The notes: generated by a model not told the origin, from the sequence alone. A stretch of 64,000 nt of DNA from Theobroma cacao (GCF_000208745.1 NC_030857.1:7702580-7766579), one strand, 5' to 3'; numbered from the stretch's first letter, positions 23,765-35,529 are shown. Made by a program: numbers and translations.

Positions 23765-25815
23765 ATTACAAATAGAGTTGGACAATTTTGTCTATTATGA
23801 CTGTAGCTCTTGTATTGAGAACATTTTCGTTGTCGACTGCCTTCCCCAACTGATGGAATCCTTTTCCTCCTAGGTATTCTCGCTTGACCTCACCAAGGTG
23901 GTGACAAAATGACAATTTGTTTCACATCAAGGGGGATTTACCAGTCACTGGGATGCCCAATCGGGTGAATGGGAACAACATAACCATCTACCTAAGACCA
24001 AGTTTTATAATAGTCCGAGCAGAATTCAATGGCTACATGTTTGCACTTACTGCGAAGATAATGAACTCACAATTGAGGAACCATGTAAAAGTTCAATTCA
24101 TTATAAAGAAAAGAAGAAACAAGGATATTCGTACCTTATTTCCACCATGGCATGGTTGTAAGGGAGTAGATCGGTCTAGAACTCCCCACATGAACATGTT
24201 TTGGTGGACAGGTTTACTACTCTATTCTTACTCTCAATCGATTGCTTGTGTAGAAAAGTGACATGCTTCATTGAATCGTTTGTTCAACAGATCGATAGCC
24301 CAAGGGCTAAGGGGCGTGGTCAAATTTAGGGCTTCATTGTGTCGTTCATAAACCAACGCTAGAACACACCTATAATGCACTCGATCAAGATAGTGCTTGG
24401 CATTCTTCTTATTACCTTAGACACGAGTTAATACACTCCACAATGTTCGATGTCATGAGTTTGTAGCGCCTTACTGGTGACCATGCACATGCCCATCTCT
24501 TAAGGAGTAATTTCATAATTTGGTCGTAAGCATCTTTACAAATCTATTTCAGTTGATTCATATGTCTGTTGAAATCGACTACCTTGTAGTAATTGGCTGT
24601 AAAGGTGAAATTTACTGTAACGTCTTAGCGCTTGAACTTGTTTTTTACATTTTTTCCTAAGTGGTAATTACGAAGACCATGGTGCAGGTTGTGGTACACT
24701 TTTCCCACTGTATTCTGAATGTCAAGATGCTGATTAGAAATGAACATTGCATTTTTAGGACAGCAAATCGCACGACACAATTGGGTAAGAAACTAAGACC
24801 ACGACTCTTCATCCTCAACGTAGCCAATGCCAAATGTAACCGAATATATATGTTCATTTGCATTTTTGTAGACAACAACAAATAGAATACCTTTGAATCT
24901 GCCTTTCAGATGTGTGGCATCAATAACAACCATAAGCTGCATTATAACCTTGAGCCCTTGAATATATGCCCCGTATGCCCAAAAACAATATTTGAATTGT
25001 TATGCATGAATGGTAGCCAAAGTTGTGACTGTATCGAGATTTTAATGTTCCAACATATAGAAATATTAGGGCAAGAGTTGGAATGACTCCTCTAGGGGAC
25101 CGAAAACAAGACTCTCCACATATTCATTTGTTATTTCTTTAGGTTTCAATGATGTTACATTATTTCCTTATAACTTAAGGGACATAAGCTCGCCAATTAA
25201 CCTCACGCTCATTGTTCGGTACCCATCTTGGAAACCATGAACAATGCACATGTGTACCTTATGGAACGTGTGAAGGTGCCAATAATCTCCGTTAAACAAC
25301 TTTGTTGCACACATAAAAAGCTAGCATGCCTTGTCCTTACAAGGAACCTCAAAACGAGCGTGACATGACTTTTTGACTCTAATCTCGAAATGCTCTTTTA
25401 GTGCCAACATTTCAAAGCTCATTTCAATTCGGCCTTGGAGAGAAACACTTTTCGTCGGTATAAGCGGTCATCACTTGATCTTAACTCTTCGATGGCAAAT
25501 GTTTGAAAAAATATCATATCTACACTTGGTATAATCCATTGACGAGATACCCTTACATTTTTCTTTTTCCTGATCGTTGTCATTGGGCGAACGTATCTCG
25601 TTATTATCAGCGATAGAGTTGTTGTAAATAAGGTCATCGCATTGAACATCTTCTAAGACAACAATTGTAGCATGTTTTATACCGACATCCAAATGATTGC
25701 AATCCGGAATGTCATTGTCATCACCTCTGTCCTTCTCTAAACAGTCATCATGCCCACTAACATAATCGTCATCATTCCAATTAGCATTGTTATCCTTTGC
25801 ACAGTCATCGTGCAT
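23765..25815 (-). pseudogene. MULE transposase, right copy (decayed)
   Basis: This is the inverted counterpart of the left transposase. On the minus strand it has the acidic N-terminal region (25,815-25,690), the first catalytic motif VIDATHLKGRF intact near 24,930, SNQH instead of SDQH near 24,745 (Asp to Asn), and NIVEC with the Glu kept near 24,440. The SWIM finger near 24,185 carries an in-frame stop and the same Tyr for Cys as the left copy. A zinc knuckle (CSQYKSYSHNRQNC) lies near 23,800. Frameshifts break it elsewhere. The two copies lost different catalytic residues, so most damage came after the duplication. Confidence 0.8.
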
Positions 25816-26469
25816 TTAATCAAATGCATTGTCATCACTTACGTCTGTCATAGTGTCGTTTAAGAATGGCAATATACCTACTCTATTCTCAGGTGACGGT
25901 TGCATTTGTTGGCAAGAACAAAGTATTTGGTTCGATGCACATTTTGATCGAAATTGTGTAGACAGCATTTACAGATACCTCATGTGTGTACCGAGTTGCT
26001 CAAACTCATGTGCATAGTCGATGGTGACTACCATTGTTGCCAATTACGACTATATGGTGTGGTATGTCTGAAGCAGTATAAATATGATTTTAGTGATTAC
26101 TATGCTGGATAACTTGTTCATGTGGTATAACATTTGTATGTCATTCCTTAACGGTCACAAATACTATAACTCCTCTCTCATCTAGCAGAATACTTGCTAA
26201 ATCTTCATCGCCCCTGATAATTGGGCATGAAACCCCTGCAGCATGATTGAGCAATGCATGTAGCTCGATTTTGTGATTCTGTGAGTTTACCTAACAACAT
26301 TTTCAACCAGCTTCATCAAGCCCGAAAATGACAAATCAGTCCCAACACCCCTCACTTATATCTCACCACTCTTGTAAGTGTCATCGACCCAATGACCACC
26401 GTATGTAATCATAAGCTTCATATTTGTCATGCCATTGAAATTTAACAAAAAATAAATGTCATAATCAAT

Positions 26470-27012
26470 TTATCAAACATGTGTCACATAATGCCTAAAA
26501 CTAGGTCACGTAATGCTTAAAAGTCAGTCATGCGGTGCCTACAACCCAGTCACACAATAGTTAAAAACCATTTACGCAATACTTAAAACCCAGTCACCCA
26601 ATGTCTAAAAACTAGACACGCAATGCCTAAGTCACTTAAAGTCTAAAAACCAGTCACATAATGTTTAAAAATCAGATACGCAATGATTAAGTCATGCAAT
26701 GCTTAAAAGGCATTCTCGTAACGCCTAAGTCATGTAATGCCTAAAACCCAAACACACAATGCTTAAAAACTAGTCACACAATGCCTTAAAAACAGAAATG
26801 CAATGATTAAGGAACACAATGCCTAAAAGTTGGTCTCGTAATACTTAAAAACTAGTATTGCAATACCTAATAACTAATTGATTTGCCTACTCAAAGTTAG
26901 GTTTAAGTTGCTAAAGTCATACTGCGTTCTAATTTATAAATATGTCTAATCAATTTCAACCACTCAACTTTGGGGATTTACGAATATAAACCAATAAACC
27001 AAATAACCCAAA
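26470..27012. repeat. MULE right terminal inverted repeat, inner part
   Basis: 26,470-26,880 is the mirror of the left motif array (units near AAACCAGTCACGTAATGCCT). 26,880-27,012 matches the left terminal repeat and the terminus at 4,490-4,590. It is interrupted at 27,012 by a solo LTR and resumes at 29,679. Confidence 0.75.
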
Positions 27013-29678
27013 TGTAACACCTTCAATTTTTGATGTAAACTAAGAATGACTTATGAAATATGTGGAGTCTTGAGGGCTTTAATGATAGGAAATGTATGCC
27101 TAATGTTTAAGAGTATACATATTAACACTTAGGCAAATTTGAGGAAATATGTGATGAATCCCATAATTCTAGGTTTTGATCTAAGTTTGATGTTGTGTTT
27201 GTGGATTTATACGTGTATAGGATTAAGTTAAATGAACAATGTGAGGTGTGATATTAACAAGGAATGATTTTGGGGTGTTAAACCTGAATTTTTGAAAGTT
27301 TTGGAAGCTTGGAACTGCCTACAAGGGTGAAAGTATCGATACATACCCCAATGTATCGATACATTCTTGGTAGGATGAAAAATACATTTGAGAACGTATT
27401 GATAGATTTGTCCAAAGATGAACATATATCGATACATTGTTCGAATTTATCGATACATTTGAAGTACAGAACACACAAAGGGAAAAGTATCAATACATTA
27501 CCTCAATGTATAGATACATTCATTCGAAATTAGGGCAAATGTATCGATACATTGTCAAAATGTATCACTGCATCAGAGAGGAAAAGCAAAAATAAAAAGT
27601 GATTTTGGGCCATTTCACCCAACTCTTTCTCTCATCTTTTTCTCTCCCTCTATCTTTTTAAAAAGTTTAAAACCCTAAAGCCCCAAAGGGATTTTTGAAG
27701 TCATTTGAAGCTATTTGGAGCTTTAGAAACCATTTTGGAGGTAAGATTTAGCGTTTTTACTGAATATTTTTCAATTTAATCGGTTAATAACTTTGAATCT
27801 AACTTTTCTTCGAATTTGGTATTTTTCCCTCTTTGGCTCAATTAGGGAATTTAGAGCTAAGACTCATGCAATCTGACTTCCAAGGTATGGGTTTAGCTCA
27901 TTAATGAAGGATTTGAGCTTAAATAGTTGGATTGCTAAGATTTAGTTAATTGTGTGAAAGGTTGACATTTTTCGAAAGCCAAGAATAATTAATCTTTTGA
28001 TGTTCTGATGTGTTTGAAGGGGGAAACATAGTTAAATCGACTCATGGACAAGCTAGATGACGATCAGAGGTTAAAGATCGAAGTTTGGTTGGGAGTGCCT
28101 TTTATTGTCACTATGAATGGGACTTAAGCTAAATGCATCTAATGCATAACGCACTATAAGTGCTCTGCACTAGTACTAGATTTTGTACATAGGCCTAGAT
28201 GAATGAACCTAGGCTAGAGAATAATATATGTGTATATGTAAATATGTGAATTGTGTGTGATTGCGCTATGATGCAAGCCACATGGGTGGCCTATGTTGTG
28301 TAAGCCTAGACTAGAAGGCTTGTAGACTATGTTGAACCTTTAGGAGTCGATTACCCTAGGTGATTGATATGTCAAGATGATTTGATTGAATGAGGCCTTG
28401 GAGACTTAAAGGCACCTAGAATCTAATCGAGCTTAAGACGATTAAAGCTCGATAAATGTTAATTGATGTTTGATACGGAAAATGTGAATGATAAAGGCAT
28501 GATGGCCTTAATTGTGGATTTGTGTTTTCGTCCGAGGGATGAATTTCAGACGTTGATCTAATTTATGGATGAGTGGAGTCCGATGCCTTGTGACTATGTT
28601 GGTGCCTCAATGACGGTGGTAAGCAAGGGCAATGGTTGATATCCCACCTGTGATTCCCGCCTATAGTGTACGATGCCATCCATTGAGAGATTACTCTGGA
28701 TGATGATTGTGATGCCACTTGCGTGAGAATACTCTGGGTGATGTTGATTGTCAGGAGATTACTCCAATCGATGACTTTGACTTTCCACTAGCTACTTTAG
28801 CATTAAGCGTGATCTATTTTTTCATCAGTGGCTTTGGACCTGTGCGTGATTTGATTCTTCGCTGGCTGGCCACCAAGCGTGATTTGATTATGTCCAGGGA
28901 AGGACCACTCGTTGATTGATTCGTGTATGACGTGCGATAGCTGTGAGAGGCTTGATATACATAAGATAGACTTTCATGTGATGCTCCAACAGCTAGAATG
29001 TGTCACAGAGAATGGTTTAAATGATTTGGTTGGCTTCGAGGGTCAGCCCCACGATATGTGATGATAATGATGACTTTGCGAAGGATGATATACCCTCGTA
29101 CGTGGTGAACCTAGGGATGACTATATCCCCCTATATTTGGAGATGTATTGAAATATTATATGAATACACTGAGAGTGCAATATAGTTATTATATGTTTGA
29201 TGTATATATGCATATAATTGATTTTGATTATCTGCACCACTTACTGAATATTATAGTATTCACCCATTTGTGTACCATGTGCAAATAAATAGACCATAAA
29301 GGAGCATGGTAAAGATCATCTATAGATAGACCAATTTTGGCATCCGGTAGGTCCTCCATTTTGGTCACTCCACTAAGTCAGTCAAAGCCTTCTGTTGTGG
29401 ATAATGTGTGTAGGCACTGAGTGCCATGTTATGTTGTGTATTAAAGGTTAATATGCATGAACCCATTTGGATGGCCAACGTATGGCCCTATTTCTATTTT
29501 TATGGAAATTAAGCCAAGGATATTGTACTTTATTCGAATTCATTATGAATACTTGATGATTAAGTCCCTTGGCTTGTGTATGCTTGGATATAAACTCTGA
29601 GGCTTGCTCGAGTCTAGTAGCCTTGCCTACTAGGTCGTGCGTCGGTCATGGACCCTAAGTTTGGGTCGTGACTCCAAA
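27008..29678 (+). mobile_element. Solo LTR with 5-bp TSD inside the MULE terminus
   Basis: The insert (27,013-29,673) runs from TGTAACACC to GGGTCGTGACT, flanked by CCAAA at 27,008-27,012 and 29,674-29,678. Removing it restores a terminal repeat that aligns with 4,560-4,610. The final dinucleotide should be CA and has changed. No internal region or second LTR remains, so it is a solo LTR, related in ends and in its TGTATCGATACA cluster to the one at 35,826-37,615. Confidence 0.85.
27325..27575. repeat. Cluster of TGTATCGATACA palindromes
   Basis: Several perfect or one-mismatch copies of ATGTATCGATACAT lie within about 250 bases. The same cluster type occurs in the solo LTR at 36,955-37,290, and a related motif fills the foldback core at 21,960-23,080. 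Confidence 0.85.
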
Positions 29679-29956
29679 ACACATACCTTGATGTCATTTC
29701 TGCTATTTGAGATGACGAGATAGAACTTGATGATAAGATAGACAGTATTTGGCAAGAGAGAGAAATCGAGATTTAATTTTGGGTATTTTGTCTAGAGAGC
29801 GGGATAGAGAAACCTGAGATCATTTAATTTTTCTGAAATTGTTTAAAAGGCATTGTTGTTAAGTCATGTCAAAATTTGGATAAAAATAGTTAAAATTATA
29901 AAGAGAAACATTTTTGAATTGGATTTATGAAGAGGGTTATTTCTCACAATTTCTTC
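29679..29956. repeat. MULE right terminal inverted repeat, outer part
   Basis: This is the reverse complement of about 7,633-7,900 and matches 4,600-4,885. It ends at TTATTTCTCACAATTTCTTC, the outer edge of the element. Confidence 0.75.
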
Positions 29957-30174
29957 TAAATTAAACCTTGAGCACATGAATGACACACCAAAAAAGTCCA
30001 TACATACTATTGGATTACCGGTTGAATTCAAAGTCTAAGCTGATGAGTTCTTGGATCTTCAATTTATATATTTTACTTTTCAATGATATGAGATATCACA
30101 CTCATATATGAATCTCAAAATTTTCCCCCACAATCTTTCACGTTTTTCTTTCTAGAAAAAGGAGAGACTATTTA
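29957..30174 (+). repeat. Right copy of the flanking duplication, dioxygenase promoter region
   Basis: A diverged same-orientation copy of 7,401-7,632. A partial tandem copy of its end follows (blocks near 30,147-30,176 and 30,195-30,225 share 'tttttcttt ... gagagacta'). Confidence 0.8.
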
Positions 30175-30250
30175 TGCCCACAATCTTCGAATCGTTTTTC
30201 TTTGATGAAAAAAGAGAGACTAACATAGAGTCCAATGCTGAATTTGTGTC

Positions 30251-30258
30251 TATATATA
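30251..30258 (+). promoter_or_regulatory. TATA box of the dioxygenase gene
   Basis: TATATATA lies 92 bases before the start codon, between two copies of 'agagtccaatgctg' (30,227 and 30,259). A CT microsatellite (about 30,317-30,341) directly precedes the ATG in the presumed 5' leader. Only about 295 bases separate the TATA box from the end of the MULE. Confidence 0.6.
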
Positions 30259-30342
30259 GAGTCCAATGCTGCCTCAGAATTCATTAGTGGCCTCACTTTT
30301 CTCCATTTGTGCAAGCTCTCTCTCTCTCTCTCTCTCTCTCTG

Positions 30343-32173
30343 ATGGCTGACACTAACATAGCTTCAGTGCTCACACAATCTCCTGTTCCGAAAAGCGGGA
30401 CTACCTCCGTCCCTCCAAAGGCATGTGGAGTCATTTCCAATGACTCACTTTTAGGTGTAGATGATGCAATTCCCATTATTGACTACTCCATGCTTACATC
30501 TGATGATCCTGATCAACGTTCCCAAGCCGTTAAAAACCTTGGCAAAACCTGCGTCGAATATGGCTTCTTTGCTGTACGAATCATTTTCTCTTTACTTTTA
30601 GATGACATACTTATAATATGTCACATGGTCTCAAATCCCTTTATGGCAGCACCCTTGTATCTCATCAACCATACCTTAATTATCTTTCTGCTTTTAATTT
30701 TTATACATATAACATTTATTCAAGATATATAATCACTGCATTACATTTAATGCATGTTCCGTTAATTCATTTTGTTATTTTCAAACTTTGCATGGTTTGC
30801 AGGTGTATTCATCTGATCCTCATATATATTGGCATGCAGGTAATGAATCACGCAATACCAGATAGTCTGATTAATGGTACGATGGGGGCGCTTATGAGGT
30901 TTTTTGATCTAGCTGAAGAGAAGAAACGCAAGTATCAATCCAACAATTATACTGATAAGATACGGTGGGGAAGAGGGGATGTCCACCATGTTAGCAGGGA
31001 GTATTTCAAGATTGCCGCTCATCCTCAGTTCCATTGCCCTACTGACCCCGATGGTTTAAGGTACATCGACCTGTACAAGTTCCTAAGGATAGAAGAAAGT
31101 TCTTAGACTATATATAAAATGGAAGCTCCAAATTCAATCTAGTATGGTTAACAAATTAAAAAGAAAGACAGAAATACAAGGATCAAAGAGTAAGATGAAA
31201 GAGGGAGAGAAGAAAGGAATATCCATATTGTTATCATTTACTAAAGCATCCCACTTCCCACATGTGGCCTTAACCGAATTGGGGATGGACTGGGTAGTGC
31301 TGGTTTAGGAGAAAGTTATATTAAATGAGTGATTTACACTCTGATCCTTTAATAGAGAAATAATTGATGTCTAACAACTCAAGTAAAGTATTATATATTT
31401 AACATCAATTTTAAGTAATGTACCCCCTTACAAATTAGTTTGATTTATATATTAATTTATTTGTCCATCCTGATTCTATATGTTGACAGAGAGATTTTGC
31501 AAGAGTATAGCAAAAGATTGAGAGAAGTGGGGATTAATTTACTAAGAGGGATTTCAAAGTCTTTGGGAGTTGAAGAATATTATATACAAAACGCAATGAA
31601 TTTGCAGTCAGGCTATGATTTCTTCACTGCAAATGACTATCCACCACGTGTTTCTGCTCCAAACATAATTGGTCAATTCCCTCATAATGATCCTGGTCTC
31701 CTAATCCTTCTTATGCAAAACGAGAGTGGGGGTCTCCAACTAGAGCACAAGGGGAAATGGCTCAATGCAAATCTTAATCCTAATTGGATTATCGTTAATC
31801 TCGCTGATCATCTTGAGGTCCATTCTAATTTTCTTATTATCTTCTTTTCCTTCCAAATTCTTTCTTTCTTTTTTTTCTCATGCTTCACTCTCGTTAAATT
31901 AAATCATGGTTTTCTTTAATGTTGTGACAGGTTTTAACAAATGGTAAATATAAGAGCACCATACATCGCGTGATTGTGAACAATGAAATAAGAAGGGTGA
32001 CTTTTCCTCTATTTATGGGACCATCACTAGAGGCATTAGTTAGCCCTGCACCTGAATTTGTAGATGATGATCATCGCCCAGCATATCGTGGCATGTCCTA
32101 CAAAGACTACTTAGAAGCCAACCAGCACCATATCATCGAGGGAAAGTCATGCCTCAAACAGATTCGACTTTAA
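30343..32173 (+). CDS. 2-oxoglutarate/Fe(II)-dependent dioxygenase, DMR6-like type
   Basis: Four exons, 30343-30573, 30840-31060, 31490-31817 and 31931-32173, have GT-AG introns and join in frame to 340 residues, the normal size for plant class C dioxygenases. The N-terminal domain spans about residues 40-150. The iron site is His216, Asp218 (HND) and His272. A N-x-Y (NDY) precedes it. The usual 2-oxoglutarate-binding RxS reads R282-V-T284, a conservative change. The C-terminus EGKSCLKQIRL resembles the DMR6-LIKE OXYGENASE 2 / 2-ODD 19-like group as I remember it. Such cytosolic enzymes hydroxylate or desaturate small metabolites such as salicylate or flavonoids; the substrate here is unknown. 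Frame and catalytic residues look intact, so it is probably functional. Its promoter is truncated by the MULE. Confidence 0.85.
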
Positions 32174-32269
32174 GTTCATAATTGTCTCCAAGGCGAGACC
32201 TATTCATGTTTTCATAATAATTAAAGTGTATCAGGAAATAAGAAGTTGTGGTGAATTAAATAATTAATT

Positions 32270-32355
32270 GTATTCGAGTATTTGACTTATTAGTTGGTGC
32301 ATGATCTCTTTATAAGGATCGAATTCTCTTTTATCTAATTTTAAAATAAAATAAT
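32270..32355 (+). repeat. Possible SINE-like fragment, second copy
   Basis: 'ttagttggtgcatgatct' followed by GGATCGAATTCTC and an A/T tail aligns with 2,866-2,962. Confidence 0.3.
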
Positions 32356-32400
32356 AATTCATTAATATAGATGTGACATAATAGTTATATGTAAAAAAAT

Positions 32401-32712
32401 TTGAATAATTAATGAATAAAACTTTCTCAATTCAATACTTGGATAAGCAGTAGGAAGTGACAATAGGGATTGGATATCTTCGTACAATATTAAAATGCGC
32501 AAAGAATGGAGCACGTGTACCATTATGAAGGGGCTAGAAGCTGGTAGAGTTAAAAATTGAATAATTAATGAATAAAACTTTCTTAGTTCAATACTTGGAT
32601 AAGGAGTAGGAAGTGTCAATAGGAATTGGATTTCTTCGCACAATATTAAAAATGTGTGAAGAACGAAGCATGAGTATTATCATGAAGGTGCTAGAAGCTG
32701 GTAGATTAAAAT
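32401..32712. repeat. 156-bp tandem duplication downstream of the dioxygenase
   Basis: Two units start TTGAATAATTAATGAATAAA at 32,401 and 32,557. Each ends near 'ctagaagctggtaga'. They differ by roughly a dozen substitutions or small indels. Confidence 0.9.
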
Positions 32713-33181
32713 AGTTTTGTAAAGGGACAAAATTTGTTTTAGTCCTTAGATATAAGATGTTTTTGAAAATAAATTTTTTTATAATTTGGACTGTTTTTAG
32801 TCAAAAGATAAAATTTTGCAACAAGTGTTTACTCAAACAAAGAAGACTCATCACACAGCAACGCATTTACCAAATAAGTGACCCAGATGTCCACCCAGAT
32901 AACCACCCAACCAGAAAGACAACCATGAGATCAAAAAAGAAACAGTAACAAAAAATCACCCACCTCAAAATGTGTACAATTAAAGACCACAACTCATAAG
33001 ACCTCAAAAAAGGACCAAAGCTCAATAACACCGCTTGCAAATTCACAACATAGCACCATGAATGACCTAAACCTGGGATCATCTGCACCAGGGCAAAACC
33101 ACTTCTGAAGATGCCTCAAATTCATCAAGATGAAACCGAAAGAAACAACAGACAAAAGAATCATCAAAGAGCAACCGGATG
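32713..33181. other. Unassigned intergenic DNA
   Basis: 32,750-32,820 resembles 3,755-3,820 (shared 'tttttgaaaataa ... ttttataattt'), suggesting a dispersed repeat. 32,867-33,088 is open on the minus strand, but the peptide is Trp- and Phe-rich and unrecognised. No gene is supported. Confidence 0.4.
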
Positions 33182-33552
33182 TAACAACCCGAATTCTCAC
33201 TACTGTAGCAGGTTTAAAAGAATAAATTAAGTGAAAGGAGGAAATAAAAGAATAATGATGGTGATATTATTCTTAGACTCAATTAATTTAAATTTCACCT
33301 TAGCGTACTAAATTGAAAGAAAAAGTATGAATGAGGATCAAATTGCAAAAATGAAAAAGTAGACAATAAAAGAATGGAGATAAAATGGAAGAAAAAAAAT
33401 GTAGTTGTAAGACATACGATGCAATTGCATGAAAGAAAAATATGATTGGATGAGAGAGGGATGTAATTTCAAGGATAAGAAAATAATTAAAATAAATAGT
33501 AAAAGTACAAAAGCAGGGAGGATTTAATTGTGAAGAATAAGAAGAAAAGAAT

Positions 33553-34375
33553 GCAAGCGGTAGACTTGTCAAAATGGGTCTAGCCCATTAAGTCGGTTCA
33601 TTTTTTATTGAATATGGGGTGAGCTGGGCTTGAAAATTTAGACTCATACTAGAATGGGGCCTAAATGGGTTAACCCATCAAATCAGTGGGATGAGGTGAG
33701 CCAGTCTAGTGCGTCAGAAAAAAAATTAATAATTTTATATACTTAATTATATAAAATTAATAATTTAGTTATCAATGGTAATGCTTATTTATATATTTCA
33801 ATGTCTTTAATCTTTACTTGTCAAATTAATAATTTTAATTTAGATTAAAACTTATTATCTCTTTTCCTTTTATGGTAATGAATATTAAATGATAAATTGA
33901 TAATGATTTAGACCTTAAGACACCATTACTGTCTAAATAAGATTTAAATGTTTTGGTTAAGGATGAAGATTGAGGAGGATATAAATGAGTATTGAAGTTT
34001 CTATTATTTGGTTATATACTTATATTTATGGGATGGTAGTTTGTGTTAAAGATTTAAACTTTATTTATGTAATTTATTTATTTATTTATATTTGGTGTAA
34101 TTTATTTTTTTGTAATATGTTTTTATTATTCAATTTATAGATTAAATCATATAACAAATTTATTGATAGAAAATTTGTTAGGTAAAATTACAAAAATAAT
34201 TTTTTTTGAAAAAAAAAAAGAGTTGACCCCACTTAGTCCATGTGTTAGCAAGAAGTGGACTGGGTTAAGATTTTGATGGCTCATGTCAAAAATGAGCTGG
34301 CCCGGCCCAATTTATATTTTTTCAACCCACAAAGGCTTGGTCAAACTAGCTCATATTGACACCTCTAGCAAGCTA
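33553..34375. mobile_element. Non-autonomous hAT-type element
   Basis: The 807-bp insert (33,561-34,367) begins TAGACTTGTCAAAATGGG and ends, read inverted, TAGAGGTGTCAATATGAGC, giving imperfect terminal inverted repeats of hAT type. It is flanked by 8-bp direct repeats GCAAGCGG and GCAAGCTA (6 of 8 match), the length typical of hAT insertion. It has no transposase. Confidence 0.65.
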
Positions 34376-35529
34376 GGACCAAATGGAGACCAAGAATAAG
34401 AAAGGAGGTTAATAACACAAAAGGAAGTAAAAGGAAAGAGCCAATGGGAAAATTAGTCGAACATGGGCGGACAAACCAAGGTTGCCCACACCTTGTTATT
34501 CTTCACACTCAAAACGAGAGAAAGGTAACTCCATGATTTTCATTCTTCATTCTAAAGGAAAAAATAAGGGGTCCATTTCCTTTTCAATGCTTTGTCCAGC
34601 AACTTAGCCAAGCAGAAGGCACTTCCTTGGCTCAAAATTTGACAAACCCGAGCCTCAAAAAAAATTGTAAAGCTTCCAGGAAAGCCTTTAGTTGTCTCTT
34701 TTTCCACATTCAAGCTATAGAATGTCTTTTTGACTTGGTTGGTGAATGGTAAGTGAGATTTAAAAGAGACATAGCTTTGTTGAGTTGCTAGCTTCAATTT
34801 AACCGGTTTAAAAATTTTTTTTTCTGTGCTTGCAGCTCATTTACGCTACGTAAGCTAAGAGTCTTGGTTGGTTGATTAATTTCGATTGTTCAATGAAGTA
34901 AGGAATGGTTGAATTATATTGTTGAAATTGTGGATTGAGGTCAGGAAATATATTGTCGAATTATGTTGTCAAGGTTGTTCCTTGAATTGAGAAATTAATT
35001 GTTAAATTGCGTAACCACGTTTTACCTGACTTGTTTCGATTTAAACAAGCTGAGTTGGAAATATGGAACTATGTTGAGTTTGATGCTGGAAAACCTAGCT
35101 CTAGACCAGGCAAGCTGTATTATGATAGAATACTTAATTTTAATCGGTGGATGTCAATAAAAGGGGAAAGATTCTAGAATTTCAACTCGAAAAGAATCAA
35201 ACCTAAGCCAATTACTGGTTTTGCTAGAAAGCTTACCACTACTCTAAAAGAAGTTGTTTGATTTAATTAAGGGTGGTAAAATTATAAATATGTCAAATTT
35301 TATACATATGATGATAAAAAAATTAAAAACTAAGGGGTGGTCCATCACTCTTCTCATTTCGCCACTATATATATGAATTTGTTGTGATATACACATATAT
35401 ACAATTGAGATAATGTACCGAATGTGGTATGCTACAAACTTAGAAGCACAGTGTCGTAGTGCTATATGTGTCACGATGTTGACCATTGCTAAATTAATAT
35501 GCTACAAGTGTATAAAATTGATTATGCCT

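Larger units (their letters stand above)
7633..29956. mobile_element. Giant palindromic Mutator-like element (MULE) with nested insertions
   Basis: The outer ends are inverted copies: GAGAAAATTATGAGAAATAA at the left pairs with TTATTTCTCACAATTTCTTC at the right. The arms continue inward with terminal repeats, motif arrays and a transposase copy each, convergent on the centre. After removing the LARD (11,790-21,893), the solo LTR (27,013-29,673) and one copy of each target duplication, about 9.5 kb remains, with arms of roughly 4.1 kb around a 1.3-kb foldback core. Ordinary MULEs carry one transposase, so this is an inverted-duplicate form. Both transposases are broken, so it cannot move by itself. 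Confidence 0.8.
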
